From: Arenicella sp.
GTDB lineage: Bacteria > Pseudomonadota > Gammaproteobacteria > Arenicellales > Arenicellaceae
Reading direction: 5' to 3'
NCBI GenBank assembly: GCA_023299895.1
Contig: JALZWI010000117.1
Location: forward strand, 1-12,944
Length of the DNA stretch: 12,944 bases
Below, one piece after another: positions 1 through 7,561 of this stretch. The translations under genes were made by a program, and so were the position numbers. The stretch's first letter is position 1. Each line of letters begins with the position of its first letter. The notes below the pieces were generated by a model. That model did not search any database and was not told the origin of the DNA. It worked only from the letters and a program-made list of their open reading frames with translations.

Positions 1-89
1 ACCACCAGATCTCCGATAGCGACACCACCCAAAATTAATTTACGTCCAGTTACTAACTGATGAACGTCATAGCCATGGCCTATTCTCAT
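1..89 (-). CDS. ispF: 2-C-methyl-D-erythritol 2,4-cyclodiphosphate synthase, N-terminal part (cut by window edge)
   Basis: IspF converts CDP-methylerythritol 2-phosphate to the cyclic 2,4-diphosphate in the cytosolic MEP isoprenoid pathway, acting as a trimer with a divalent metal. Only about 29 codons are present. They read [15 protein letters not shown]..., then [11 protein letters not shown], which matches the family start (MRIGHGxDVH; Asp8 and His10 are metal ligands in the E. coli enzyme) followed by the GGV strand. The ATG at 89-87 overlaps the TGA (88-86) of the upstream lipoprotein gene in an ATGA arrangement, so translation is probably coupled. It is downstream of ispD, as in many proteobacteria, but here a third gene lies between them. 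The identity is firm despite the short length; the rest lies beyond the left edge. Confidence 0.93.
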   Translation of the reverse strand, partial: MRIGHGYDVHQLVTGRKLILGGVAIGDLV

Positions 90-367
90 TGAATTTCAGC
101 ATTTTCCATTTTAATTGCCGCATCCTCTGTCGAAAGTTCACTTTGTTCAGGACTTGATCCGTTTACAGTATCAGTAAATTCATCATCAGTGGCTACATCA
201 ATGACCGCTGCACCAACTTTAAAAGGAATTTTTATCACTTCAATAGTCGTATCTACGACCGCCCCCACAACAGTCCCAATACAAGCAGTTGTATTAAGGC
301 ATAGCAATACGATAACTGTCATTTTTGCAGCTTTGTACATTATTTTTTTCAACATAACTTTGTTCAT
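86..367 (-). CDS. small predicted lipoprotein inside the ispD-ispF unit
   Basis: The protein is about 93 residues with a Lys-rich N-region, a hydrophobic stretch (MTVIVLLCL) and a lipobox-like end LNTTAC, so the Cys is probably lipidated and the mature part (about 65 residues) exported. The mature protein starts [15 protein letters not shown], continues with [15 protein letters not shown] and has an acidic, Ser/Glu-rich tail. This resembles a group of very small proteobacterial lipoproteins of unknown role (I believe the NF038104 type; from memory). The start is uncertain: the frame opens with TTG at 385, then has ATG at 367, 355 and 340, none with a clear Shine-Dalgarno; 367 is chosen as the first ATG. 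It begins about 70 nt after the ispD stop and overlaps the ispF start by 4 nt. No function is assigned. Confidence 0.75.
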   Translation of the reverse strand: MNKVMLKKIMYKAAKMTVIVLLCLNTTACIGTVVGAVVDTTIEVIKIPFKVGAAVIDVATDDEFTDTVNGSSPEQSELSTEDAAIKMENAEIQ

Positions 368-436
368 TCTAAAAGTTCTGATCAATAATTTTTTCGGTTG
401 GTCTAATAATAAATAATTCTATGCCGAATAACAGTA

Positions 437-1168
437 TTATTTATGCTCATCATCATTGCTTTGTGTCATTAACAAACCAGCCATTTCTAAATCATCAATT
501 TGGGTGATTTTGATATTACGAATTTCACCATTAATTAAGCGTGGAGCGTGCCCCATCTGTTCTATTGCGAAGGCCTCGTCAGTTATCTCAGTACCATTTT
601 CAATGGCTACCTCTAATGCTTGTTTAAGCAACCCATAACGAAACATTTGCGGTGTTTGTGCATACCAAACTCGCTTTCGGTCTAGTGTCTTTTCTATTTT
701 ATCTTGTGAATCTGAGTCGATAGAAAATTTGACTGTATCATTACTGGGCAAAGCAAGAATCCCACCGACCTGATCGTCGACCAACTGATCAATAAATGAT
801 TCGAGCATGTCTTTTGACAAACAAGGTCGTGCAGCATCATGTACGAGCACCCAATCATTTTTTTTGGCTTTTTGAGGCAGCGCTTGAATACCGTTTAACA
901 CGCTATTAGCTCGAGTTGCACCTCCCAATGTACAAGAGACTCTAGAGTCATTTCTGCAATCGAGTTTATCCCAAAATTGATCGCCTTCTGCAACACACAC
1001 AGTTACTTGGATTATACGTTTCTCTTCTAATAAAGTAGCAAGAGTGTTTTCTATTACAGATCGTCCCTGTAATTCAAGATATTGCTTAGGAACCGATTGA
1101 CGCATCCGTTGACCACTACCAGCAGACGGTACAATTGCCCAGATTTTCGCTTGTTGACTCAAAAACAT
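437..1168 (-). CDS. ispD: 2-C-methyl-D-erythritol 4-phosphate cytidylyltransferase
   Basis: IspD transfers CMP from CTP to methylerythritol 4-phosphate in the MEP isoprenoid pathway. Seen: the CTP-binding loop PSAGSGQRM near residues 15-23 followed by PKQYLEL, the GGATRANSVLNG segment, the signature VHDAARPC near 110-117, and TPQMFRYGLL with TEITDEAFAIEQMG toward the C-terminus, all in family order. The length (243 residues) is normal. A GTG at 1171 directly precedes the ATG at 1168; a weak GAG lies 6 nt before the ATG but only 3 nt before the GTG, so the ATG is chosen. It is the first gene of a minus-strand run with the lipoprotein and ispF. The upstream neighbour is not ftsB, the common partner, but a sugar nucleotidyltransferase on the same strand 157 nt away. 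Confidence 0.95.
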   Translation of the reverse strand: MFLSQQAKIWAIVPSAGSGQRMRQSVPKQYLELQGRSVIENTLATLLEEKRIIQVTVCVAEGDQFWDKLDCRNDSRVSCTLGGATRANSVLNGIQALPQKAKKNDWVLVHDAARPCLSKDMLESFIDQLVDDQVGGILALPSNDTVKFSIDSDSQDKIEKTLDRKRVWYAQTPQMFRYGLLKQALEVAIENGTEITDEAFAIEQMGHAPRLINGEIRNIKITQIDDLEMAGLLMTQSNDDEHK

Positions 1169-1197
1169 CACCGTCTCGAAATAGTCGAAATTAATTT

Positions 1198-1225
1198 ACT
1201 ATACCGTAAATTATGCGGTGGTAAA
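1198..1225 (-). promoter_or_regulatory. candidate sigma-70 promoter for ispD
   Basis: On the minus strand TTTACC (1225-1220) is followed after 16 nt by TATAGT (1203-1198). The -10 matches the consensus at 5 of 6 positions and the -35 at 4 of 6. Transcription would begin near 1191, about 20 nt before the ispD start. The region is AT-rich, so chance matches are likely; the position is the main support. Confidence 0.35.
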
Positions 1226-1325
1226 TCAGTATTGTTAATAAAGTTAGCCATATAACTATCAACAAACAAGACAAATTAAACAACCAATCAACTAATTTTA
1301 TCTTGAGACAGTCTGTACCAAAACT

Positions 1326-2447
1326 CTAATCACCGCGTAATTTGTCAGCAGGAATTCGTGAATCAGTCACCCAGTCCAAATGCATATCGTCACTTTCAAA
1401 AGACTTACCATTTTTATCGACAAAGAAACGCCCAAACGCAACTGAATCTTTGACGATACTGGCAGAACCAATTCGAGTATATTCAAAAATAATACTTTTT
1501 GAGATACGCGCACCTTCGCGGATGTGGCAACCATGACCAACCCACGTTGGCCCAACGATCATTGCACCTGCTTCGACTCGAGTTCCACTGCCAATGTATA
1601 CTGGGCCTTGTATTTCTGACCCTTCCCAATCAATACTGACGTTTAATCCCACCCAAACACCCGGTCTGACTTCAGTGCCTGGCATTGGAATCGTTCTTAA
1701 TTCACCTTGCATGATCTTTTGACTGGCTTCCCAATAGTCATTGATTTTGCCTATATCAATCCAATTGAAAGGTATATTTACGGCATTAAACTTCAATCCA
1801 AGATCAACTATTTTGGGGAACAAATTACCGCCAATATCATATTCTGTTTCTGATGGGATCAAATCCAAAACTTCTGGCTCAAAGATATAAATACCAGTAT
1901 TTACTTGATTGGATAAGGCTTCAGCAGTCGTAGGTTTTTCTTGAAACGAAGTAATTTGACCGCTCGCATCGCTAACTACCACGCCATAGTCACTGACTTG
2001 ATCGGGGGCTACTTCAGCAGTACAAATACTGGCAACTGCGCCACTCTTCCAATGTTGACGTACGGCAGCGGTTAAATCTAAGTCGATCAAGGCATCTCCA
2101 CACACGACTAAAAAGGTATCGTCAAAAAAACTACTGAAATCCTGAATTCGCTTAATACCGCCTGCGGATCCTAATGCGGTCGATTGAATTTCACCATCTT
2201 CGATATAACCTTCAAATGAATAGCCGATTTCGACACCTAAACGCGCACCATTGCCAAAATAACTTTCAATTTTTTCTGGCAAGTGACTGACATTTATCAT
2301 GATCTCGTTAAAGCCATGACGAGCTAGCTCTTCAATCAGATATTCCATTACCGGTTTACCAATAATTGGAATCATCGGTTTTGGCATTTCATTGGTTAAT
2401 GGACGTACACGGGTCCCTTTACCCGCAGCAAGAATCATTGCTTTCAT
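1326..2447 (-). CDS. sugar-nucleotide pyrophosphorylase (mannose-1-phosphate guanylyltransferase-like) with C-terminal beta-helix
   Basis: This 373-residue protein has a nucleotidyltransferase Rossmann domain (about residues 1-245) and a left-handed beta-helix (about 258-340). Seen: the nucleotide-binding signature LAAGKGTRVRPLT (6-18) with PKPMIPIIGKP, the ALGSAGGI loop (91-98), GDALIDLDL (117-125, metal/nucleotide Asp), FQEKP (168-172), NTGIYIFEP (183-191) and WIDIG (229-233). The C-terminal part shows hexapeptide-like turns (VYIGSGTRVEAGAMI, TWVGHGCHI). Such enzymes join a sugar 1-phosphate to an NTP to give an NDP-sugar for surface polysaccharides. Substrate cannot be read from sequence; GDP-mannose, NDP-glucose or a heptose are all possible. 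It is not GlmU: the acetyltransferase region is too short. Start ATG at 2447 fixes the expected MKAMILAAG opening; no strong ribosome binding site is visible. Confidence 0.85.
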   Translation of the reverse strand: MKAMILAAGKGTRVRPLTNEMPKPMIPIIGKPVMEYLIEELARHGFNEIMINVSHLPEKIESYFGNGARLGVEIGYSFEGYIEDGEIQSTALGSAGGIKRIQDFSSFFDDTFLVVCGDALIDLDLTAAVRQHWKSGAVASICTAEVAPDQVSDYGVVVSDASGQITSFQEKPTTAEALSNQVNTGIYIFEPEVLDLIPSETEYDIGGNLFPKIVDLGLKFNAVNIPFNWIDIGKINDYWEASQKIMQGELRTIPMPGTEVRPGVWVGLNVSIDWEGSEIQGPVYIGSGTRVEAGAMIVGPTWVGHGCHIREGARISKSIIFEYTRIGSASIVKDSVAFGRFFVDKNGKSFESDDMHLDWVTDSRIPADKLRGD

Positions 2448-2588
2448 AGTATGAACTAAATTTTATTGTTTTTAGTAGTGCCTAAGTATAAATGCTTGGC
2501 AATATTAATGCGATGTTCCGTTGACTCAAAAAACACTAGATACTGAATCACTCTATACAAACATGCCGCCACCTGCTTCTAAGCCATC

Positions 2589-2608
2589 AGCAATGACACT
2601 TTATTGCT
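2589..2608 (-). repeat. short hairpin just downstream of the peroxiredoxin-like gene
   Basis: AGCAAT and ATTGCT pair perfectly over 6 bp with an 8-nt loop, 6 nt after the stop codon of the 2615-3196 gene. No U-tract follows, so it is not a classical intrinsic terminator; it could stabilise a 3' end. The rest of the 2448-2614 spacer holds no recognisable gene. Confidence 0.3.
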
Positions 2609-2614
2609 AAAGCT

Positions 2615-3196
2615 TTACGAAGCAGTTTTGTCGAAATGTCTAGCGGTTCGTGTTTTCGATGCCACTGATCTGACAAAGCTATCAATTCGCTTCATTGGAA
2701 TATTATCAGATGCATTTGACCCATACCAAAGATCAACAATTATACCTTGGTCATCAATTAAAAAATCAGCGGGCATGATCTTAGCGTTTGGGTTTCTTGT
2801 CGGCCTCGCACCTTTTTTAATACCACTTACTATCGTAGGCATTTTGAATGCAAGCGCTTTAAAAAAGCCAGCCAAGGAATGCTCTACACCATATAAACCA
2901 TAAATTTCTAGTTTAGGATCGGCAATCGCGGTAAGTCGCTTGGGCTGGTTTTTCGAAAAATTTCTGATTTGCTTCTCGGTCGAACTAAATACAGCAATTA
3001 TTTCGACACCCATTTTTTTCCATTGTTTACGGCGTGCACGTAGTTCAAAGACACGCTTCAAGCAAAACGGACAAGATGCATCCCGGAAAAATGACAGCAA
3101 AACAGCTCGACCCTCATAGTTACTTAATTGAATCGAATTTCCGTAGATATCTTTCGATTCAAAATCTATAATTTTTCTTGGTGCGGCTAATTTCAT
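2615..3196 (-). CDS. peroxiredoxin-like (AhpC/TSA, redoxin-fold) protein
   Basis: The 193-residue protein has a thioredoxin fold of the AhpC/TSA-redoxin type. The N-terminal half reads DFESKDIYGNSIQLSNYEGR, then VLLSFFRDASCPFCLKR with a CxxC pair at Cys42 and Cys45. Helix and strand elements follow (GVEIIAVFSS, LEIYGLYGVEHS) and the C-terminal PADFLIDDQGIIVDLWYG is typical of the group. It may reduce peroxides or act as a thiol oxidoreductase in the cytosol, as no signal peptide is seen. The CxxC is more thioredoxin-like than the single peroxidatic Cys of classical 2-Cys enzymes, so substrate is open. ATG at 3196 is preceded by AT-rich DNA with TATAGT (3218-3213) but no good -35. It lies 170 nt downstream of clpB on the same strand and is probably transcribed separately. 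Confidence 0.8.
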   Translation of the reverse strand: MKLAAPRKIIDFESKDIYGNSIQLSNYEGRAVLLSFFRDASCPFCLKRVFELRARRKQWKKMGVEIIAVFSSTEKQIRNFSKNQPKRLTAIADPKLEIYGLYGVEHSLAGFFKALAFKMPTIVSGIKKGARPTRNPNAKIMPADFLIDDQGIIVDLWYGSNASDNIPMKRIDSFVRSVASKTRTARHFDKTAS

Positions 3197-3366
3197 CTCG
3201 CGTCTTTTATATACTATACCTTAAGTATAAACCACTCTTAGTTATAAGTTGACATTGACGAGGCCTAATCATCGATTCTTAGTCTGCACTGAAAATGTCA
3301 ATTTTAGTAAATTAAAGTGCGCAGCACCAAGATAAAACCACCGCTTTAGACTAAAAAATAACGCGA

Positions 3367-5946
3367 TTAAATAGATTTACTAAAACTTAAGGCACCCTCA
3401 ACTACCTTGACTAATATGGTATCGCCCGCCACAAATTCTGCTGACAATAGCATTTGGGCTAACGGGTTCTCTATCAATGTTTGGATGCTTCGTTTGAGTG
3501 GGCGAGCACCATAGACCGGGTCAAAACCTGCTTCAGCAACAAGGTCGAGAGCCTCAACTTGCACGTTTAACTGCATATCTTGCTCAGCGAGTCTCTTACG
3601 TAAGGTATTGATTTGAATGTCGGCAATGTTACGCACCTGTTCTTTTAGTAATGCATGGAACACAACGATGTCATCAACTCGATTAATGAACTCAGGTCTA
3701 AAGTGCGCGGTGACACTCTCCATTACTTCGGCTTTCATTGATTCATAATTACCTTCATGCTCGTGCACTCTTTGTGACCCTAAGTTAGAGGTCATAATAA
3801 TGACGCAATTTTTAAAATCCACAGTCCGGCCTTGACCATCGGTAAGGCGACCATCATCCAGCACCTGTAATAGAATATTAAAAACATCAGGATGTGCTTT
3901 TTCCACTTCATCAAGCAGAATTACCGAATAAGGTTTGCGACGAACGGCTTCGGTCAAATAGCCACCTTCTTCATAGCCAACATAGCCCGGTGGTGCGCCA
4001 ATAAGCCGCGCAACTGAATGCTTTTCCATAAACTCAGACATATCGATACGCACCATCGCGTCTTGCGTATCAAACAGAAAACCAGCTAAGGCTTTGGTTA
4101 ATTCAGTTTTACCTACACCTGTCGGCCCCAGAAATAAAAATGAACCCGATGGTCGGTTGGGGTCAGACAGTCCAGAACGTGAACGACGAATCGCATCAGC
4201 AACCGCCTTAATCGCTTCATTTTGACCAATCACCCGTTGATGCAAGTGCTCTTCCATGGCCAATAGTTTTTCGCGTTCGCCTAACAACATTTTTGAAACA
4301 GGGATCCCGGTCCACGCTGCCACCACCTCGGCGATTTCTTCTTCGGTCACATTGCTGCGCAATAACTGATTTTGACTGCCATCTTTTTCGTTACTCTGTG
4401 CTTGCTCTAACTGACGCTCCAACTCTGGAACCAACGCATATTGGAGTTCAGACATTTTAGCTAAATCACCAGCGCGACGCGCAACTTCCATTTCCATACG
4501 CGCTTTATCAAGTTCTTCTTTAACGTGTTGTGCACCATGCACAGCTGATTTTTCAGCCAACCAAATCTCATCAAGTTCAGCGTACTCACGCTCTAATTCA
4601 TCAAGTTCTTGCTGTAAGTTTTCAAGACGTTTTTTAGAAGCATCGTCGCTTTCTTTTTTGAGTGCTTCTCGTTCAATTTTACGACGAATAATTTGTCGAT
4701 CCAGTTTATCCATCGACTCAGGTTTAGAGTCGATTTCCATACGAATACGACTGGCCGCCTCGTCAATTAAATCAATTGCTTTATCGGGCAAGTTTCGATC
4801 AGTGATATAACGATGCGATAAGGTTGCAGCAGCAACAATCGCAGGGTCGGTGATATCAACCCCATGGTGTACTTCATATTTTTCTTTTAGTCCTCGTAAA
4901 ATCGCGACCGTGTCATCGACAGACGGCTCGTCGACCACAATTTTTTGAAAGCGGCGCTCTAGAGCCGCATCTTTTTCAATAAACTGTCGGTATTCATCTA
5001 AAGTGGTCGCACCAACACAATGAAGTTCACCACGCGCTAGAGCGGGTTTCAACATATTGCCGGCATCCATTGCACCTTCAGCTTTGCCCGCGCCTACCAT
5101 CGTGTGTAACTCATCAACAAATAAGATGATTTGACCTTCTTGTTTGGATAGGTCTTTTAACACAGCCTTCAGACGCTCTTCAAATTCACCGCGAAATTTA
5201 GCCCCGGCAATCAAGGCACCTAAATCGAGCGACAATAGGCGTTTATTTTTAATGCCTTCAGGTACTTCGCCATTGATGATCCGTTGCGCTAGCCCTTCAA
5301 CTATAGCCGTTTTACCAACACCTGGTTCACCGATCAACACTGGGTTATTTTTTGTGCGTCGTTGCAGTACTTGCACGGTACGCCGAATTTCATCGTCACG
5401 GCCAATTACAGGATCAAGCTTGCCTTGTTCAGCACGTTCAGTCAGATCAATCGTGTATTTTTCTAGTGCTTGCAGTGTATCTTCAGAGTTTGCATCATCA
5501 ACATTGGCACCGCCGCGCACATCATCAATGGCTTTTTGTAAAGCTAGCTTAGTAACGCCCGCTTCTTTTAATAGCTTACTGGCTGAGTCTTTGCCTTCAA
5601 TTAAGGCCAATAAGAATAAGTCACTGGAAATAAATGCGTCGCCTCGGGTTTGCGATAATTTATCCGCCACATTCAACAAGCGACTGGTTACTTGAGATAA
5701 ATGCACCTCGCCTGCTTGACCTTGCACTTGTGCGATACTGGCTAAGGTTTTCTCAACGCCCTGTTGTATCACGCTATCTTGTGCGCCTACTCTTGCCAGC
5801 AAAGGTCGAGCACTACCTCCATCTTGTTGCAGCATTGCCGCTAAAACATGCACAGGCTCAATAAATTGATGGTCTTTACCCACGGCCATGCTTTGTGCAT
5901 CAGCTAAAGCCAGCTGAAACTTTGATGTTAATTTGTCCATTCTCAT
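3367..5946 (-). CDS. clpB: ATP-dependent disaggregase ClpB (Hsp104 family)
   Basis: ClpB forms cytosolic hexamers that thread aggregated proteins through a central pore and work with DnaK. The 859 residues match the usual length (E. coli 857). Domains in order: N domain about 1-145; AAA-1 with Walker A GEPGVGKT (206-213) and Walker B ILFVDE (274-279); the coiled middle domain about 405-525 that docks DnaK; AAA-2 with Walker A GPTGVGKT (607-614), Walker B VILLDE (675-680) and pore loop GYVGYEEGG; and the C-terminal [22 protein letters not shown]-1 pore loop reads [13 protein letters not shown], with Phe251 where E. coli has Tyr. ATG 5946 is preceded by a strong AGAGGTG (5958-5952). A possible sigma-32 promoter lies upstream. 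The gene is divergent from nadC. Confidence 0.98.
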   Translation of the reverse strand: MRMDKLTSKFQLALADAQSMAVGKDHQFIEPVHVLAAMLQQDGGSARPLLARVGAQDSVIQQGVEKTLASIAQVQGQAGEVHLSQVTSRLLNVADKLSQTRGDAFISSDLFLLALIEGKDSASKLLKEAGVTKLALQKAIDDVRGGANVDDANSEDTLQALEKYTIDLTERAEQGKLDPVIGRDDEIRRTVQVLQRRTKNNPVLIGEPGVGKTAIVEGLAQRIINGEVPEGIKNKRLLSLDLGALIAGAKFRGEFEERLKAVLKDLSKQEGQIILFVDELHTMVGAGKAEGAMDAGNMLKPALARGELHCVGATTLDEYRQFIEKDAALERRFQKIVVDEPSVDDTVAILRGLKEKYEVHHGVDITDPAIVAAATLSHRYITDRNLPDKAIDLIDEAASRIRMEIDSKPESMDKLDRQIIRRKIEREALKKESDDASKKRLENLQQELDELEREYAELDEIWLAEKSAVHGAQHVKEELDKARMEMEVARRAGDLAKMSELQYALVPELERQLEQAQSNEKDGSQNQLLRSNVTEEEIAEVVAAWTGIPVSKMLLGEREKLLAMEEHLHQRVIGQNEAIKAVADAIRRSRSGLSDPNRPSGSFLFLGPTGVGKTELTKALAGFLFDTQDAMVRIDMSEFMEKHSVARLIGAPPGYVGYEEGGYLTEAVRRKPYSVILLDEVEKAHPDVFNILLQVLDDGRLTDGQGRTVDFKNCVIIMTSNLGSQRVHEHEGNYESMKAEVMESVTAHFRPEFINRVDDIVVFHALLKEQVRNIADIQINTLRKRLAEQDMQLNVQVEALDLVAEAGFDPVYGARPLKRSIQTLIENPLAQMLLSAEFVAGDTILVKVVEGALSFSKSI

Positions 5947-5995
5947 GATGGCACCTCTTTACAATCGGATAATATAGTTTACTAATCTGTTTTAT

Positions 5996-6024
5996 ATTTA
6001 GGGTTGATCTCGATCAAAAACAAG
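5996..6024 (-). promoter_or_regulatory. candidate heat-shock (sigma-32-like) promoter of clpB
   Basis: On the minus strand CTTGTT (6024-6019) is followed after 15 nt by CCCTAAAT (6003-5996). This resembles the sigma-32 pattern CTTGAA - 13 to 17 nt - CCCCATnT, keeping the CTTG core and the CCC run. Transcription would start about 40 nt before the clpB ATG. clpB is a classical sigma-32 gene in related bacteria. The two elements are partial matches, so confidence is moderate. The spacer is occupied by the palindrome at 6004-6017. Confidence 0.4.
6004..6017. promoter_or_regulatory. FNR/Anr/CRP-family type operator between clpB and nadC
   Basis: TTGATCTCGATCAA is an exact match to the FNR/Anr consensus TTGAT-N4-ATCAA and is a perfect 6-bp palindrome around a 2-bp centre. 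It is 75 nt before the nadC ATG and 57 nt before the clpB ATG. A TTTAAT (6041-6046) sits 23 nt downstream on the nadC side and TAAACT 22 nt downstream on the clpB side; a class II FNR promoter has about 22 nt there. Either direction is possible. It also fills the spacer of the candidate clpB heat-shock promoter. Binding is inferred only from sequence. Confidence 0.5.
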
Positions 6025-6092
6025 TCACCATGTTCAGTCGTTTAATGTTATCTGTTATTCTTGGATAAATTTTCAAACACAGATGTACAACC

Positions 6093-6953
6093 ATGACCGC
6101 AATATTACCCAACAAGAAAGTCATTAAGCGTTTAGTTAAATATTGTCTGAAAGAAGACATTCGTGATGGCGACATCACAGCACGTCTAACTCCCAAAGAA
6201 AGTCAGATTGATGGCAAAATAATTTCTCGCGAGGAAGGCATTATTTGCGGTACCGCGTGGGTTGATGAAGTGTTTCGGCAAATCGCGAAACGCCATGACA
6301 CTAAGATCGATATTGACTGGTCAGTATCTGACGGCGACAAAGTAGAACCCAATCAAACTCTCTGTCGCTTTGAAGGTTTTGCCCATCCCATATTATCTGG
6401 CGAACGTAGTGCCTTGAACATCATGCAAACTTTATCAGGTACAGCAACGCTCACGCGACAATACGCGGATGCGATTGCACATACTAAAACTCGCTTACTC
6501 GATACTCGTAAAACTCTACCTGCAATGCGTGAAGCACAAAAATATGCTGTATTATGTGGTGGTGGATTGAATCATCGTATGGGTTTATACGACGGCATTA
6601 TTATCAAAGAGAACCATTTACGCAGCGGTAAAAGTTTAGAGCAAATTGTGACTGATGCCATCTTATCAGTACCACAAGGCACTTTGGTTGAACTGGAAGT
6701 CGAGACACTCGAAGAACTCGGGCGCGGTTTAGAGGCAGGCGCAAAACGCATCATGTTGGACGATTTTAGTTTAGAGGATATGCGAACGGCCGTTAAACTG
6801 ACAGGTGAGCAAGCTGACTTAGAAGCGTCTGGTAACGTCAATATAGATACCATCGCAACTATTGCCGAAACCGGTGTTGATTTTATTTCATCAGGCGCAA
6901 TCACCAAGCATGTTAAAGCTTTGGATTTATCAATGTTATTTGATTATCGTTAA
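6093..6953 (+). CDS. nadC: nicotinate-nucleotide diphosphorylase (quinolinate phosphoribosyltransferase, carboxylating)
   Basis: NadC makes nicotinate mononucleotide, CO2 and PPi from quinolinate and PRPP, the last dedicated step of de novo NAD synthesis in the cytosol. The 286 residues show the family motifs in order: LKEDIRDGDITARL (19-32), GERSALNIMQTLSG (103-116), LLDTRKTLPAMREAQKYAV (135-153), GGGLNHRMGLYDGIIIKENH (156-175), LEVETLEELGRGLEAGA then MLDDFS, EASGNV and ISSGAITKHVKALDLSM. The Arg, Lys and His residues that bind quinolinate and PRPP in these motifs are kept. It starts a plus-strand run with maf, only 15 nt apart. No clear Shine-Dalgarno precedes ATG 6093, but the encoded start matches the family. 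An FNR-type box is 75 nt upstream. Confidence 0.97.
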   Translation: MTAILPNKKVIKRLVKYCLKEDIRDGDITARLTPKESQIDGKIISREEGIICGTAWVDEVFRQIAKRHDTKIDIDWSVSDGDKVEPNQTLCRFEGFAHPILSGERSALNIMQTLSGTATLTRQYADAIAHTKTRLLDTRKTLPAMREAQKYAVLCGGGLNHRMGLYDGIIIKENHLRSGKSLEQIVTDAILSVPQGTLVELEVETLEELGRGLEAGAKRIMLDDFSLEDMRTAVKLTGEQADLEASGNVNIDTIATIAETGVDFISSGAITKHVKALDLSMLFDYR

Positions 6954-6968
6954 TCAACGTTTCCTCAT

Positions 6969-7559
6969 ATGACAAATCCCATATTAGTCCTAGGCTCATC
7001 ATCGCCTTTTCGCAAACAACTTTTAGAAAAACTAATGGTGCCGTTCGAAACGGTCAACCCTGATGTTGACGAATCACCTTTAGCGGGTGAATCACCCATT
7101 GAATTGGTCGAGCGCTTGGCGATTGAAAAAGCGAAGGCAGTTGCAGTTAATTACCCTAACTCACTGGTTATTGGATCTGACCAAGTAGCGCTGCATGGCG
7201 ATGAAGTTGTCGGCAAACCGCATACCCATGATCGCGCCGTCGAGCAATTGCGAACCGCGTCTGGCAAAGAAATAAAACTCTATACAGGTCTTGCATTAAT
7301 TAACTCAACATCAGGCTCCATACAATCTGAAGTTATTCCCTTTACGGTTCATTTCAAAACCTTGAGTGCAGAAGTCATCGAATCATACTTAAGAAAAGAA
7401 CAACCTTACAATTGCGCGGGTAGTGTTAAATCTGAAGGGCTAGGTATCGCTTTGTTTGAGCGATTTGAAGGTGATGACCCAAATGCCTTAATTGGCTTGC
7501 CATTAATTCGCTTAGTGGCCATGTTAGAAAATGAAGGTTACCCGATCTTTGCTAGCTAA
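6969..7559 (+). CDS. yceF: Maf-family nucleotide pyrophosphatase, YceF type
   Basis: Maf proteins hydrolyse modified or non-canonical nucleoside triphosphates to the monophosphate and PPi; the E. coli YceF branch prefers 7-methyl-GTP. The 196 residues match YceF along the whole length: GSSSPFRKQLLEKL (9-22), VDESPLAGESP, VIGSDQVA with catalytic-type Asp71, GKPHTHDRA, LYTGLAL, and the YceF-specific YNCAGSVKSEGLGIALFE and LIGLPLI. It follows nadC by 15 nt, so both probably share a transcript, although no clear Shine-Dalgarno is visible. The stop at 7557-7559 is 2 nt before the first ATG of a glycosyltransferase pseudogene, the former third gene of the operon. In relatives this gene is usually next to rluC/sppA and yceD-rpmF; here it lies beyond the sppA operon on the opposite strand. 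Confidence 0.93.
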   Translation: MTNPILVLGSSSPFRKQLLEKLMVPFETVNPDVDESPLAGESPIELVERLAIEKAKAVAVNYPNSLVIGSDQVALHGDEVVGKPHTHDRAVEQLRTASGKEIKLYTGLALINSTSGSIQSEVIPFTVHFKTLSAEVIESYLRKEQPYNCAGSVKSEGLGIALFERFEGDDPNALIGLPLIRLVAMLENEGYPIFAS

Positions 7560-7561
7560 AA

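Noticed and set aside
1279..1294. 16-bp sequence AACAACCAATCAACTA repeated exactly at 9911-9926
   Set aside because: One copy lies inside the HAD coding sequence where it encodes conserved-looking protein, so chance similarity in A/C-rich DNA is the simplest reading.
2448..2614. Short minus-strand frames between the peroxiredoxin-like and nucleotidyltransferase genes, with TATACT at 2490-2485
   Set aside because: Frames of about 30-40 codons have no start context or recognisable protein, and no -35 fits the TATACT.
3248..3353. TTGACA at 3248 and TTAGTCT/AGACTAA arms (3279-3285, 3347-3353) downstream of clpB
   Set aside because: No matching -10 near the TTGACA, the arms are about 60 nt apart, and no T-run follows a stable stem, so neither a promoter nor a terminator is supported.
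5144..5864. Plus-strand open frames opposite clpB (up to 183 codons)
   Set aside because: They are antisense shadows of a well-conserved gene, with Arg/Ser-rich composition typical of such frames.
6083..6127. ATG-started 14-codon frame overlapping the nadC start in another frame
   Set aside because: No ribosome binding site and no link to nadC beyond overlap; likely chance.
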